From: Vibrio hannami
GTDB taxonomy: Bacteria; Pseudomonadota; Gammaproteobacteria; Enterobacterales; Vibrionaceae
Assembly (NCBI RefSeq): GCF_029589055.1
Contig: NZ_JARQZP010000007.1
Coordinates: 930,001-994,000, forward strand
Direction: 5' to 3'
Length of the DNA stretch: 64,000 bases
Shown here piece by piece: positions 36,221 to 45,676 of this stretch. The position numbers were made by a program, and so were the translations under genes. The notes beneath the pieces were generated by a model. That model had not been told where the DNA came from. It saw only the letters and a program-made list of their open reading frames with translations, and ran no database searches. Within the stretch, counting starts at the first letter, position 1; the number at the start of each line of letters is the position of its first letter.

Positions 36221-37396
36221 CTAGTAGATAACCTTGATCTTTGATGCGGCTTCTGTCGCTACATCTACTGCTTTTTCAGTAGTTTTCTTTCGACTAAGCA
36301 CTACCCCTAAACGGCGACGCCCGTCTATGTCAGGTTTGCCAAATAGTCTTAGCTGTGTTTTGGAATAGGAAAGTACGTCTTCCAGGCCTTCATAGCGAAT
36401 GTTATTAGATGCGCCTTCTCCCAAAATAACCGCCGACGCTGCCGGGCCATAATCGGTAATTTTGTTAATCGGCAAGCCAGTAAATGCACGAACGTGAAGA
36501 GCAAACTCTGAAAGCTCTTGCGAAATCATGGTCACCATGCCGGTATCATGCGGGCGAGGGGAGACTTCACTAAAGATAACTTTGTCACCTTTAACGAACA
36601 GCTCTACACCGAATAAACCGTATCCACCAAGTGCGTTGACGACCGTTTCAGATACGTATTGCGCTGCTTTTAAGGCTAGCTCTGACATGGCTTGTGGTTG
36701 CCATGACTCACGGTAGTCACCATCTTCCTGTCTGTGACCGATAGGAGCACAGAAGTGAACGCCATCGACAGCTCGTACGGTCAGCAGAGTAATTTCGTAG
36801 TCGAAATCAACAAAACCTTCTACGATAACGCGCCCGGCTCCGGCTCTTCCGCCTTCTTGTGCGTAGTTCCAGGCCGATTCAATATCTGACTCCTGTTTTA
36901 CGATGCTCTGCCCTTTACCAGAAGAACTCATTACAGGCTTTATCACGCAAGGCGTACCAACCGCTTCAATTGCTTTAGAAAACTCTTCAAAGGTATCTGC
37001 AAAACGATATGGCGAGGTTTCAATGGATAATTCTTCCGCAGCCAAACGACGAATACCTTCACGGTTCATTGTTAGCTTGGTTGCATTCGCAGTCGGAACA
37101 ACGTTGATGCCTTTTTGTTCCAACTCGATCAACGTATCGGTAGCGATGGCTTCAATTTCCGGAACGATGTAGTGTGGCTGTTCGGTCTCCACCACTTTTT
37201 TCAGAGCTTCACCATCTAGCATGTCAAAGACATAGCTTTTGTGGGCAACCTGCATAGCTGGTGCATCTTCGTATCGGTCACAGGCAATGACTTCCAGACC
37301 TAGTCGCTGACATTCAATTGCCACTTCTTTGCCAAGTTCACCTGAACCTAGAAGCAATACACGAGTAGCGTTCTCACGGGTAGCTGTCCCAAACAT
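36221..37396 (-). CDS. purT: Formate-dependent phosphoribosylglycinamide formyltransferase 2
   Basis: PurT makes formyl-GAR from GAR, formate and ATP, an alternative to folate-dependent PurN. 391 residues from the ATG at 37396 (MFGTATRENATRVLLLGSGELGKEV), which has AAGGA before it; an ATG at 37417 adds seven unsupported residues. ATP-grasp motifs are present (PVMSSSGKGQS, EVSPRPHDTGMVT). A PurR-like box lies upstream. Formate for this step is the product of PflB, encoded in this window, though a metabolic link is only inferred. Confidence 0.95.
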   Translation of the reverse strand: MFGTATRENATRVLLLGSGELGKEVAIECQRLGLEVIACDRYEDAPAMQVAHKSYVFDMLDGEALKKVVETEQPHYIVPEIEAIATDTLIELEQKGINVVPTANATKLTMNREGIRRLAAEELSIETSPYRFADTFEEFSKAIEAVGTPCVIKPVMSSSGKGQSIVKQESDIESAWNYAQEGGRAGAGRVIVEGFVDFDYEITLLTVRAVDGVHFCAPIGHRQEDGDYRESWQPQAMSELALKAAQYVSETVVNALGGYGLFGVELFVKGDKVIFSEVSPRPHDTGMVTMISQELSEFALHVRAFTGLPINKITDYGPAASAVILGEGASNNIRYEGLEDVLSYSKTQLRLFGKPDIDGRRRLGVVLSRKKTTEKAVDVATEAASKIKVIY

Positions 37397-37452
37397 CTTG
37401 TTTCCTTCATCCAGCATTAATTTTTAGCGGATCATACTTAAATTATGCAAAG

Positions 37453-37468
37453 ACGCAATCGTTTGCTG
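37453..37468. promoter_or_regulatory. PurR-like operator of purT
   Basis: ACGCAATCGTTTGCTG differs from the PurR consensus ACGCAAACGTTTGCGT at three positions. It lies about 60 bp upstream of purT. Confidence 0.75.
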
Positions 37469-37487
37469 TTGGAAAATGAGAAATAAA

Positions 37488-37511
37488 AAAGCCTTAACGA
37501 ATTAAGGCTTT
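37488..37511 (-). terminator. cdd terminator
   Basis: AAAGCCTTAA and TTAAGGCTTT form a perfect 10-bp stem with a 4-nt loop, with further T residues on the minus strand. It lies 25 nt beyond the cdd stop. Confidence 0.85.
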
Positions 37512-37535
37512 AATAGAGCAGAATATTGTATCTTA

Positions 37536-38423
37536 CTAGATTGAAATATAGCTAACAGGAATGTCCGGATTTATTACATCAAGTGTTGCCTGAATGTATG
37601 CCAGGTGGCTTATCTTCCCTGTTGCAACTTCAGCAACTGCGGCCTGTTTTATCTCATCAAAACGATGACCTGACATAAGAACCTGCATAAAGGCCACCTG
37701 AAGCGGAGGAAGGCTAGGGTTGAAAGCAGCGTTTTCAGCATATGCCCCTTTTACTACTGTGCCATCTGTTAGCTCAAGAGCGACGCCACTGTGATTTTGG
37801 GTGTAAGGAGAATGGCTCATATTTAGTGCGTCTACAGCTCTTGCCAGTAGTGTATCGTCTTCTGGCGACTGGTGTGCAAGGCGATTGCCATCCATCAGCC
37901 TTTCGTTAATGCCAAGATCTCTTGGACCAAATGATTCAGGCAGATATTCCTGAAGCGACTTTTCATCACGTTCTGGTAGCTGAATCATCAGTTCATCGGC
38001 CGTGGTCAGCTCATTCATAAACTGTCTGCAGTGTCCACAAGGGCTGTAATTAACCGTGACATCTTTCAGGCCTTTCTCGCCTTTCATCCATGCGTGGCTG
38101 ACAGCGCACTGCTCAGCGTGAACCGTCTGACCTAACTGAGCGCCTTCAAACTCCATGTTGGCACCAAAGTACAGTTTGCCTGATAGGCCGCGTGCGATGG
38201 CACCAACGAAAAACTCTGAAATTGGTGCATATGAAAATGATGCAGCTAAAGGAAGCAAAGCAACTCTAAGTTCATCGTCGTTCAAGCCTGAAAGAGCAAG
38301 CAACTCAGAAAACTGCTCAGGAGAGATCGTTGCGTCAAAATCTTCAGATGCCACAACTTGCTTTAGGTACTGAGCAACTTTTGGCGGCATCTTGTTCAGC
38401 ACTTGTTCAATTCTAGAGTTCAT
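37536..38423 (-). CDS. cdd: Cytidine deaminase
   Basis: 295 residues, the long dimeric form as in E. coli (294). The zinc site is VHAEQCAVSHA (catalytic Glu in HAE) and PCGHCRQF. A degenerate second deaminase domain follows (GAYAENAAFNPSLPPLQVA). AAGGAG lies 7 nt before the ATG at 38423; a TTG at 38426 is in frame. It salvages cytidine and deoxycytidine. A CRP-like box is upstream, as for E. coli cdd. Confidence 0.95.
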   Translation of the reverse strand: MNSRIEQVLNKMPPKVAQYLKQVVASEDFDATISPEQFSELLALSGLNDDELRVALLPLAASFSYAPISEFFVGAIARGLSGKLYFGANMEFEGAQLGQTVHAEQCAVSHAWMKGEKGLKDVTVNYSPCGHCRQFMNELTTADELMIQLPERDEKSLQEYLPESFGPRDLGINERLMDGNRLAHQSPEDDTLLARAVDALNMSHSPYTQNHSGVALELTDGTVVKGAYAENAAFNPSLPPLQVAFMQVLMSGHRFDEIKQAAVAEVATGKISHLAYIQATLDVINPDIPVSYISI

Positions 38424-38478
38424 CAATGACTCCTTTGGTTATCGATATGTGTCATTCTAGAACAAATTTGCACATTAA

Positions 38479-38496
38479 CCGTGATCGTTGTCACGT
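38479..38496. promoter_or_regulatory. CRP box upstream of cdd
   Basis: GTGA-N6-TCAC (38481-38494) matches the CRP core exactly, about 58-71 bp before the cdd ATG. CRP control of cdd is known in E. coli. Confidence 0.7.
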
Positions 38497-38566
38497 AAGT
38501 TAATGTAATGAATTTTCATTTTTCATTAATTGAGTGATGTCACGCTTTTTGTATAGTTTTAGTCCC

Positions 38567-39259
38567 TTATCCATTTAGGATGATATGCAACCATTCCACT
38601 AGTGCATAAAAGGCAGGAGCCAGGAATGAAGTAATAACGCCGCATAACACTAATGCAAGGGAGCTAAATGCGCCTTCTTTGGGATTTTTCTCGAGGCATG
38701 TTGCTGTGCCTAGTGCGTGAGAAACCGTCCCCATTGTTAATCCTCTGGCTATAGGGTGAGTAATACCAACAAGGTTATAGATTGGGTAAGCGAAGATGGC
38801 GCCAAATACCCCTACAATGAGTACCATAATCGCAGCGATAGCAGGTTCGCCACCTAAATGGCTGGATACTTCCATTGCAATTGGCGTTGTTACCGATTTT
38901 CCGAGAATACTTGCGATTAGCGGAATGTCTGTGTTCAGGAAAACAGCGATAACAGAGGCTGTAAACATAGAAAGTACGCTGCCAACACCACACGCCAGAA
39001 AGATGATTTTCCAGTTAGCGCGAATTTCTCTTGCCTGTTCGTAGAGAGGATAAGCGAGTGCAACAACGGCAGGTTGAAGCAGATACATAAAGATTTCGTT
39101 ATCGTGATAGTAAGTTTGATAAGAGGTATCTGTTATCAAAAGGAGAGGAATAACAATAAACAAGCTTATCAACAGTGGATTGGCTAAAGGATGATTAAGT
39201 TTAGCGCTGACCAAACGTGCTACCCAAAAAGAAGCTAAAGTAACAAATAGCCAGATCAT
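38567..39259 (-). CDS. lrgB: LrgB/YohK family membrane protein
   Basis: 230 residues with about six membrane segments. LrgB signatures are visible: LKKSVTTPIA-type SILGKSVTTPIAMEVSSHLGG, and GTVSHALGTATCLE. It forms a pair with the LrgA-like gene, overlapping its stop by 4 nt. LrgAB/CidAB proteins modulate murein hydrolase activity or transport small acids such as pyruvate in other bacteria. The E. coli pair is YohJ-YohK, also next to cdd. Confidence 0.88.
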   Translation of the reverse strand: MIWLFVTLASFWVARLVSAKLNHPLANPLLISLFIVIPLLLITDTSYQTYYHDNEIFMYLLQPAVVALAYPLYEQAREIRANWKIIFLACGVGSVLSMFTASVIAVFLNTDIPLIASILGKSVTTPIAMEVSSHLGGEPAIAAIMVLIVGVFGAIFAYPIYNLVGITHPIARGLTMGTVSHALGTATCLEKNPKEGAFSSLALVLCGVITSFLAPAFYALVEWLHIILNG

Positions 39260-39630
39260 TTCTTACCTACCAGTATTCTCTCAAGCATCCAGGCCAAACA
39301 TACCAGGACAATAGCAGTGCCTCCGACGGTACTGACAAAAATTTGCAGTGCATTTTCACTCAGTACTTCGTAGTGTTCCATCAAACCGACACTTACAGGA
39401 ATAAACAGCAGGATCATATAGCGAATAAGTAGCTGTGCTGAAGGTTTCACCCACTGAGCGGGGATGATACCTGCGGTCATCAGTGAAAACAGGAGCAGCA
39501 TCCCTATAATGCTGCCAGGGATGCTAAGGTCAAAGTAATGCTGGATGGCCGTTCCGGCTTGTAAAGATGCCAGGATCAAAAAAGCCGAGCTAACGTACCT
39601 AGCTACCGTTAATAATTTAATCTTGTTCAT
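39256..39630 (-). CDS. lrgA: CidA/LrgA (YohJ) family membrane protein
   Basis: 124 residues with four membrane segments, the CidA/LrgA holin-like family. The signature LSIPGSIIGMLLLF is present at about residues 34-47. It is translationally coupled to lrgB through a 4-nt overlap and starts 4 nt after the sbcB stop, so sbcB-lrgA-lrgB may be one transcript. Confidence 0.88.
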   Translation of the reverse strand: MNKIKLLTVARYVSSAFLILASLQAGTAIQHYFDLSIPGSIIGMLLLFSLMTAGIIPAQWVKPSAQLLIRYMILLFIPVSVGLMEHYEVLSENALQIFVSTVGGTAIVLVCLAWMLERILVGKK

Positions 39631-39634
39631 TGCG

Positions 39635-41059
39635 TTAGGATACTAATTTCTCAACATATTTATAGACAGACTTTAGTATTGCCATTTTCTTGTCATCTGC
39701 TTCATGTTCATGAACCAGATTTTCTAGATTAAGCATGTAATCGGGCAGATGAGACTCAAAATAGTCGCGACAGTGGTTTGCCCACTTGATTTGCTCGTCT
39801 TCGCTAAGTGTAGTCGGAAAGTTTCTGGCTCTGTATCGAAATAGCAGGGGTTCGATTCGTTTATCCGCATAGGATATATCTAACGCAGCGAGGTGCTCTG
39901 GTGCAGTTTCGCGAATAATGTCCATCGACGCTTTATCCGATGGCGAGAAGAAACCATCGTAGAGCATACTATCGACGTTGCTACTGTTTTCGAACTCGCG
40001 CTCATGCTGATAAAGGTTTATCAACTTTTCACGAATTTCCGGGTGTTGCTTGATGATTGCGAGATTATTCAGGCACTGCTCTCTATCTATTCCAATATTC
40101 TCTGCGTTTTCTGCGGTCAGTGTTTTAGCTGGAGCAAGAATAGGGCACTTGTTTATATGAACCAGCTTAACTGGTACAGGAAGTTCATCTTCTGCTAGCT
40201 CAGAGTGCCTGGTATAGAGCCTTTCTAATAGTGCATCGCTATCTAGCTCAAGCAGAGGTGATACATCTTTCGCGAGGTTGATGCAGATAACGGCATTCTG
40301 ATTTTTAGGATGCCACGCCACTGGTACAATCCAGCTTGTATTGGAACACCCTACACCAAACATGCCCGAAACGTGCACCAGAGGGGTCATATTGACGATA
40401 TCGATAAGCTCGTTCAATTTTCGTTTGTGACGCATCTGATAGAGGTAATCAAACAGCTTGGGTTGAGCTGCCTTCAGTTTTTTCGCTAACTCGATTGTCG
40501 CAATCACATCCGCCATAGCATCGTGTGCATTCTCGTGCTCGATACCGTTTTCTACCGACAACTGTTCGAGTTTAAAGCTTGGTGTGCCATCCTCTTTGGT
40601 CGGCCAGTTAATACCTTCCGGTCGTAGCGCATAGCACGTGCGCATCACATCAAGCAGATCCCAGCGAGAGTTGCCGTTTTGCCAGCTCCATGCATAAGGG
40701 TCAAAGAAGTTGCGATAAAGTGTGTAGCGGGTCACTTCATCGTCAAATCGAATGCTGTTGTAACCAAGGCTTGTAGTATTTGGAGCCGATAGCTCCTGAT
40801 GAATCCTGCGGATAAATTCAGGCTCGGGTAAACCCTGATTTTGAGCTTTTTGAGGAATAATCCCGGTAATTAATGCGGCTTCAGGAGAAGGCAGATAGTC
40901 GGCCGGAGGCTGGCAATAGATTACCAGAGGTTCTCCGATAATGTTGAAATCCATATCAGTATGAACACCGGCAAACTGGCTTGGTCTGTCAGTCGCTGGG
41001 TTGGTGCCCCAGGTTTCATAATCGAACCAGAAAAAAGTAGGTGAGTGTTCGTTTTGCAT
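39635..41059 (-). CDS. sbcB: Exodeoxyribonuclease I
   Basis: 474 residues, equal to the E. coli enzyme in size. ExoI degrades single-stranded DNA 3' to 5' in repair and recombination. The DEDD exonuclease motifs are FFWFDYETWG (ExoI), LGYNSIRFDDEVTRY (ExoII) and HDAMADVIAT (ExoIII), followed by the SH3-like and C-terminal helical regions. The end runs into lrgA with a 4-nt gap. The SSB-binding surface cannot be judged by eye. Confidence 0.94.
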   Translation of the reverse strand: MQNEHSPTFFWFDYETWGTNPATDRPSQFAGVHTDMDFNIIGEPLVIYCQPPADYLPSPEAALITGIIPQKAQNQGLPEPEFIRRIHQELSAPNTTSLGYNSIRFDDEVTRYTLYRNFFDPYAWSWQNGNSRWDLLDVMRTCYALRPEGINWPTKEDGTPSFKLEQLSVENGIEHENAHDAMADVIATIELAKKLKAAQPKLFDYLYQMRHKRKLNELIDIVNMTPLVHVSGMFGVGCSNTSWIVPVAWHPKNQNAVICINLAKDVSPLLELDSDALLERLYTRHSELAEDELPVPVKLVHINKCPILAPAKTLTAENAENIGIDREQCLNNLAIIKQHPEIREKLINLYQHEREFENSSNVDSMLYDGFFSPSDKASMDIIRETAPEHLAALDISYADKRIEPLLFRYRARNFPTTLSEDEQIKWANHCRDYFESHLPDYMLNLENLVHEHEADDKKMAILKSVYKYVEKLVS

Positions 41060-41146
41060 GCATGTATTCCGATAGGTAAGCTAATGCGGCTATTAGACCA
41101 CCGAGAACTGGCTAAGGCAATGAATGGGCGTTGTTTTATTATTCGC

Positions 41147-41842
41147 TTAAAAGGAGTTCAGAAGCTTTATCATTTCCGGGGTAGTAAACGTCATATACGA
41201 ATCTGAAGGTATATGCTTCGGTTGCAATGTAGCGTACAGCATAGCACTCGCCACATCTTTAGCCTGAATTGGACGAAAGTTAGCAAGGTAGCCAATAAGC
41301 AGTGGGTTAAGCACATTCAGTAGCTTACCAATGATCACTTCGTCTGTTCTTTTTTGTTTCCGTTCTCCAGCCAGCGGGCCAGGGCGGACAAAAACAACTC
41401 GTTCGAATCCCATATCAAGAATGGTCTTTTCTGCTTTTCCTTTGCAACGAAGGTAATGGGATAAGGATTTAGGATCAGCACCGAAACTGGAAACCACAGC
41501 TATACGTTTTACACCAATTAACTTCATTTCCTGTGCAACACGGCATACTAGCTCAAAATCGACTTTCGCTAGCGCTTCTTTGCTTCCTGCTTGTTTTATT
41601 GTTGTTCCGAGGCAGATAAAACCGATATCTGGCGCGGTATCTCCTTCCTGCCAGTTGGTAATCATCAGGTCTTCATGTTGTATTTGGGTAAGTTTGTCAT
41701 CGGTTTGAGATAACTGACTACGGACCAAAGCGTATACTTTGCTGACTGATGGCTTGCTAAGTAAAAGTCGCAGAAGCTCGTTTCCAACCAGACCACTGGC
41801 TCCGGCTATAATTGCAGTTGCCGCATCACCAAACTTATCCAT
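41147..41842 (-). CDS. NAD(P)-binding oxidoreductase, atypical SDR (HTATIP2-like)
   Basis: 231 residues with a Rossmann start (AIIAGASGLVGNELLRLLL) and the pattern of YwnB/TIP30-type atypical short-chain dehydrogenases: FICLGTTIKQAGSKEAL, VVSSFGADPKS and YLRCKGKAE, where the tyrosine and lysine match the YxxxK position. The substrate is unknown. A short leader (41843-41880) separates it from an upstream terminator. Confidence 0.82.
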   Translation of the reverse strand: MDKFGDAATAIIAGASGLVGNELLRLLLSKPSVSKVYALVRSQLSQTDDKLTQIQHEDLMITNWQEGDTAPDIGFICLGTTIKQAGSKEALAKVDFELVCRVAQEMKLIGVKRIAVVSSFGADPKSLSHYLRCKGKAEKTILDMGFERVVFVRPGPLAGERKQKRTDEVIIGKLLNVLNPLLIGYLANFRPIQAKDVASAMLYATLQPKHIPSDSYMTFTTPEMIKLLNSF

Positions 41843-41882
41843 AAGGTTACCTGTTTTAAATCGACAACTAGAGTATATACAA

Positions 41883-41903
41883 AAGGCTCCGAAATGGAGC
41901 CTT
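41883..41903 (-). terminator. Terminator of the 32-residue gene
   Basis: AAGGCTCC and GGAGCCTT form an 8-bp stem with a 5-nt loop and run into TTTTGTA on the minus strand. It lies 18 nt after the small ORF stop. Confidence 0.75.
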
Positions 41904-41921
41904 ATAATGGAGTTTATGTGA

Positions 41922-42020
41922 TTATGTCATTGATAAAGGGATCTTTTTCTTCGCATTTTTGCGATTTTGAGTGGATGACTTTGACTTTCTAGAGCGCTTT
42001 GAGGTTTGATTTAACAGCAT
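41922..42020 (-). CDS. Small, highly basic protein, 32 residues
   Basis: GGAGGT lies 6 nt before the ATG at 42020, an ideal ribosome binding site. The product (MLLNQTSKRSRKSKSSTQNR, then KNAKKK and a short end) has about eleven Lys/Arg and many Ser/Thr residues. A terminator follows at once, so this is a self-contained transcription unit. I do not recognise it. Basic composition suggests nucleic-acid or ribosome binding; that is a guess. The 42021-42300 gap holds its promoter and that of ldh. Confidence 0.65.
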   Translation of the reverse strand: MLLNQTSKRSRKSKSSTQNRKNAKKKIPLSMT

Positions 42021-42300
42021 ACAAACACCTCCGGATAATTATTTAATTTATTTGCTTGTCCTTATTTCTCTCACTCATGTCACAGTTAAGTATAGTCAAC
42101 AAACAATGATTACATAAAAAATTTAATACTGATTCAAAACCTTGCTGGGCCGTTAGCTGTGTATTAAGGCAGGATATTCTTCTGAATTAATGCATTGGTA
42201 GAATTTATTTTTGTAATAACACTGCCCGATAGTTTATTGTAATTCTATCAATATGATGAAGCTGCATTGGAATTCAAAAACGTTATCAGGGAGAGATAAT

Positions 42301-43255
42301 ATGAAGATTGGAGTTATTGGAGCTGGCTCGGTAGGTGTCGGAATATGTAACTACCTCCTGACGCTAGGTAGTGTAAGTGAATTGGTCTTAGTTGATCTCA
42401 ACAAGGATAAAGCGGTTGGCGAGATACTGGATTTCAGCCATACCAATGCGCTTACGTTCAGCAAGAATACGCGGTTACAGGCAGGTGACGATTACGAGTT
42501 GCTGCGTGATGCCGATATTGTGGTTATAACTGCTGGCGCTCAAATAAAAGAAGGCCAGACCCGTCTAGACCTGGCTGAAATCAATAGTAAGATCTGTGTT
42601 GATATCGCTAAGCGAATCGAGAAAGTATCTCCGGATGCTAAATTGATTGTTGTGACCAATCCGTGTGACATAGTTACTTACTTTATGGTGGCAAATACTG
42701 GCTTTAGCGCTTCTCAGGTAATCAGTGCTGGTTGCCTGATAGATACGGCAAGATTGATGACAATAGTGGCAGCAAAAGCGGATATCGACCCTAAGAACGT
42801 ATTCGGCTACGTGTTAGGGGAGCATGGAAGCAACTGCTTTACCCCAAAGAGTTTAATCAGTATTGGTGGTCAGCCTGCTGACTATTACTGTGAAACCAAC
42901 GATCTTGCAAAAATTGACGCAGACGAATTGCTCGATGAGGTAAGGCAAGCCGGATTCGAGATCTTCTATAAGAAGCAGAACACGACACACGGTATTGCAG
43001 CGAGTGTATTCCGAATTATTCAGGCTATCACTATTGATGAAAAATCTGTGTTGCCAGTTGGTACCCTGATTCAAGGACAATATGGCCTAAATGATGTGGT
43101 TCTTAGCCTTCCTACAATAGTTTCAAGTAAAGGTGCCGAGAAAATACTAATCCACCCGTTTGAGAAAAATGAGATGGAGCAACTTAACGCAATAGCGGCA
43201 AAACTTCGCACGTTGATAGAAGAGGTTGCTGAGAAAAACCGGGTTAATGAAATAA
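42301..43255 (+). CDS. ldh: L-lactate/2-hydroxyacid dehydrogenase (NAD-dependent LDH family), frame lost near the end
   Basis: MKIGVIGAGSVGVGI begins a Rossmann fold. Catalytic residues are visible: DTAR (Asp, Arg), GEHG (His) and TTHG. The loop AQIKEGQTR has Gln at the specificity position, which favours lactate-type substrates over malate. GGGAG lies before the ATG at 42301. In the raw sequence the frame runs on into CobT. Dropping one A from the five-A run at 43234-43238 gives a stop at 43253-43255 and 317 residues, the normal LDH length. Confidence 0.82.
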
Positions 43256-43290
43256 TTTGTCCATATGGAAATTTGGTAGAAATAAACAAG

Positions 43291-44318
43291 ATGTTAGAAG
43301 AAAAATACTCAAGCAAAATACAGAGTCGAATTGATCAGAAAACCAAACCACCGGGTGCTTTAGGAGAGCTTGAATCGGTTGCTCACCAACTTGCGTTGAT
43401 TCAGAGTCAGGGGAAAGAAGAAGCAGTTGACCAGATCGTACTTTCTAAACCGACAATGTTGGTGTTTGCTGGTGATCACGGTATCGCGGATGAAGGCGTT
43501 AGTATTGCGCCAAGTGCAGTGACCCAACAGATGGTTCTTAACTTTTTGAATGGTGGTGCAGCGGTTAACTGCTTTTGCCGCACAAACCATATCGATTTGA
43601 AAGTTATCGATGCAGGGATTCTATTACCTGTTGAATCTGATGCCCCAAATTTTGTTTCTCAAAGGCTAGGGACGCGTACAGAAAATTTTGCTGTTAACCC
43701 TGCAATGACTTCTGAGCAAGTTACCAGGGGGTGGAGCTTGGAAGAACTGTGGCTGAGAAGAGCATCTCAGATGGGTCAAACATCCTTATGTTTGGTGAAA
43801 TGGGGATAGGAAATACCAGCTCTGCATCAGCAATTTTGAGCGCGCTTAGTGGCCGCAAGGCAAGCGAATGTGTTGGATTGGGAACAGGCATAACCTCTGA
43901 ACAGCTTCTTAAAAAGAAAGAGTTGGTAGAAAAAGGTGTCGAACGTTGTGTTGGTGCTGACCCGCTAGAAGTGTTGTGCCAGGTAGGTGGTTTTGAAATA
44001 GTGCAGATTGTAGGGGCGTTTCTGGCTGCAACAGATGCGAAAGTGCCTGTACTGGTGGATGGATTTATTATTACAGCTGCTGCTTACGCCGCGACTAAAA
44101 TCAACCCTGATTGCCGTGACTATATGATCTTTGCTCATCGCTCAAATGAGTCTGGCCATAAAATCTTATTAGATGAGTTAAATGCTAAACCATTACTGGA
44201 TCTTGGAATGAGACTAGGGGAAGGAACAGGAGCTGCGCTGGCATACTCAATCATTGCTGCTTCAGTTGAGTTTTACAACAATATGGCGAGTTTCGAGAGT
44301 GCAGGCGTAACCGTATAA
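43291..44318 (+). CDS. cobT: Nicotinate-nucleotide-dimethylbenzimidazole phosphoribosyltransferase, one-base frameshift
   Basis: CobT makes alpha-ribazole phosphate for the lower ligand of B12. The start MLEEKYSSKIQSRIDQKTKPPGAL and FAGDHGIADEGVS are typical; GEMGIGNTSSA and the catalytic Glu in GEGTGAAL lie in the second frame. The frames join (QVTRGVELGRTVAEKS) if the five-G run at 43727-43731 had six bases, giving 342 residues. No other cob genes are adjacent. The start has no strong RBS and lies 35 nt after the ldh stop. Confidence 0.85.
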
Positions 44319-44479
44319 TTCAACAATATAGATTTTTATGACCTAAAACCCGGTTTGGGCTCTTGGTGCCGCATACCATTTAAGGGTAAGATACTACTTT
44401 TGATGGGGATTACCCCAAAATCAACACAATTTCTGCGATGTTTTATTAGCGTGGTGCTATGTAAACAAAGGAGTAACGC

Positions 44480-45508
44480 ATGGAAAAACCATTGTTTCGT
44501 CAATCGTTCTTGTCTGACACTTTAGATACGGGCGCTGAAATGGCAATAGGCCAACTTCAGTTACCGTCGGGCATTAAGATCCGGCTTCTAAAGCGTGGAC
44601 TGCTGGAAGTGGTGCCAGCGAACATATCTGACCAAACAAAGTCCATCGTTGTATCTGCTGGTGTGCATGGTAATGAAACTGCGCCAATGGAATTAGTAGA
44701 TAATGTTGTTTCAGATATTCTGGAAGGTAAGTGCAATATTGAAGCTCGATGCTTGTTTATGCTTGCTCATCCTGAAGCAACTAATAAACAGATACGTTTT
44801 ATCGAAGACAATATGAACCGTCTTTTTGATAAGCGTGTTGAGTCTGATTCACTCGAAGGCAAAATCGCCAAAGTGTTAATGCAAGATGTTGCTGACTTCT
44901 TTGATGGTGTCTCACAAGAGCAGCGTTGGCATCTGGATCTTCACTGCGCCATCAGACGTTCAAAGCACTTTACGTTTGCCGTTTCTCCAAAAACCACCAA
45001 GCCGACTCGCAGCAAGGAACTCATTGATTTTGGTGCTAAAGCTAAGCTGGAAGCGATTCTGTTATCGAACGCTCCAACCAGTACATTTAGCTGGTACACC
45101 GCTGATGCATTTGGTGCACAATCACTAACGGTGGAGTTGGGGCAGGTATCACCGCTTGGAGAAAGCGACCTAAGCCTGATTAGTGATTTTGATATCGCGT
45201 TCCGAGGACTGTTAACCAACTCTTTAGAAGGCATTGAAGGCGTCGAACCTACACCATACCGCGTTACCCAGACTCTAAAACGCACACACGAAGATTTTGA
45301 CTTCAACTTTAGTGATGATATTGAAAACTTCACCCGTTTTGAGCATGGTCAGGTATTGGGTCATGACGGAGACAAAATTCTATTCGCGAAGGTAGAGCAG
45401 GAAGCGGTAGTTTTCCCTAATAAGCAGGTAGCGATAGGTCATCGTGCGGCATTAATGGTGAGTGAAGTGGAAACTCGCTATGAAAACGACCAGCTAGTGT
45501 ACGATTAA
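44480..45508 (+). CDS. astE: Succinylglutamate desuccinylase
   Basis: AstE does the last step of the arginine succinyltransferase pathway, releasing glutamate and succinate. 342 residues. The zinc carboxypeptidase-like core has SAGVHGNETAP (His, Glu ligands), NMNRLF and HLDLHCAIR (third ligand), and a C-terminal Glu in LTVELGQVSP. AAGGAG precedes the ATG. The other ast genes are not here. GGGG-ATTA-CCCC at about 44406 lies upstream. The pathway is nitrogen-controlled in enterics, which is of interest given the NtrC-like site just downstream. Confidence 0.94.
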   Translation: MEKPLFRQSFLSDTLDTGAEMAIGQLQLPSGIKIRLLKRGLLEVVPANISDQTKSIVVSAGVHGNETAPMELVDNVVSDILEGKCNIEARCLFMLAHPEATNKQIRFIEDNMNRLFDKRVESDSLEGKIAKVLMQDVADFFDGVSQEQRWHLDLHCAIRRSKHFTFAVSPKTTKPTRSKELIDFGAKAKLEAILLSNAPTSTFSWYTADAFGAQSLTVELGQVSPLGESDLSLISDFDIAFRGLLTNSLEGIEGVEPTPYRVTQTLKRTHEDFDFNFSDDIENFTRFEHGQVLGHDGDKILFAKVEQEAVVFPNKQVAIGHRAALMVSEVETRYENDQLVYD

Positions 45509-45561
45509 AGGTTTAATTTTGAACGACTTAGCTCACGTCCGTGGGCTGAAATCGGGCAAAA

Positions 45562-45578
45562 AGCACTAAACTAGTGCA
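45562..45578 (+). promoter_or_regulatory. NtrC-like enhancer site
   Basis: AGCACTAAACTAGTGCA has arms GCACT and AGTGC around five bases and resembles the NtrC site TGCACY-N5-RGTGCA, missing only the first T. It is centred about 107 bp upstream of the predicted sigma-54 start. Confidence 0.6.
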
Positions 45579-45650
45579 GGAATAAGAAAGAGAACTGAGA
45601 AGCAAATATCAATATCAATAAAAATCAATAGGTTACAAAAATAATACTTT

Positions 45651-45666
45651 TGGCACACTATTGGCA
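45651..45666 (+). promoter_or_regulatory. Sigma-54 (RpoN) promoter
   Basis: TGGCACACTATTGGCA matches TGGCACG-N4-TTGCW at 10 of 12 fixed positions. The invariant GG (45652-45653) and GC (45664-45665) are exactly 12 bp apart. The predicted start is near 45677. Confidence 0.7.
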
Positions 45667-45676
45667 TTATTAAGAG

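Noticed and set aside
42253..43809. A lactate dehydrogenase-CobT fusion enzyme
   Set aside because: Removing one A from a homopolymer gives a stop at normal LDH length, and CobT then has its usual N terminus; a second indel in cobT shows this area is unreliable.
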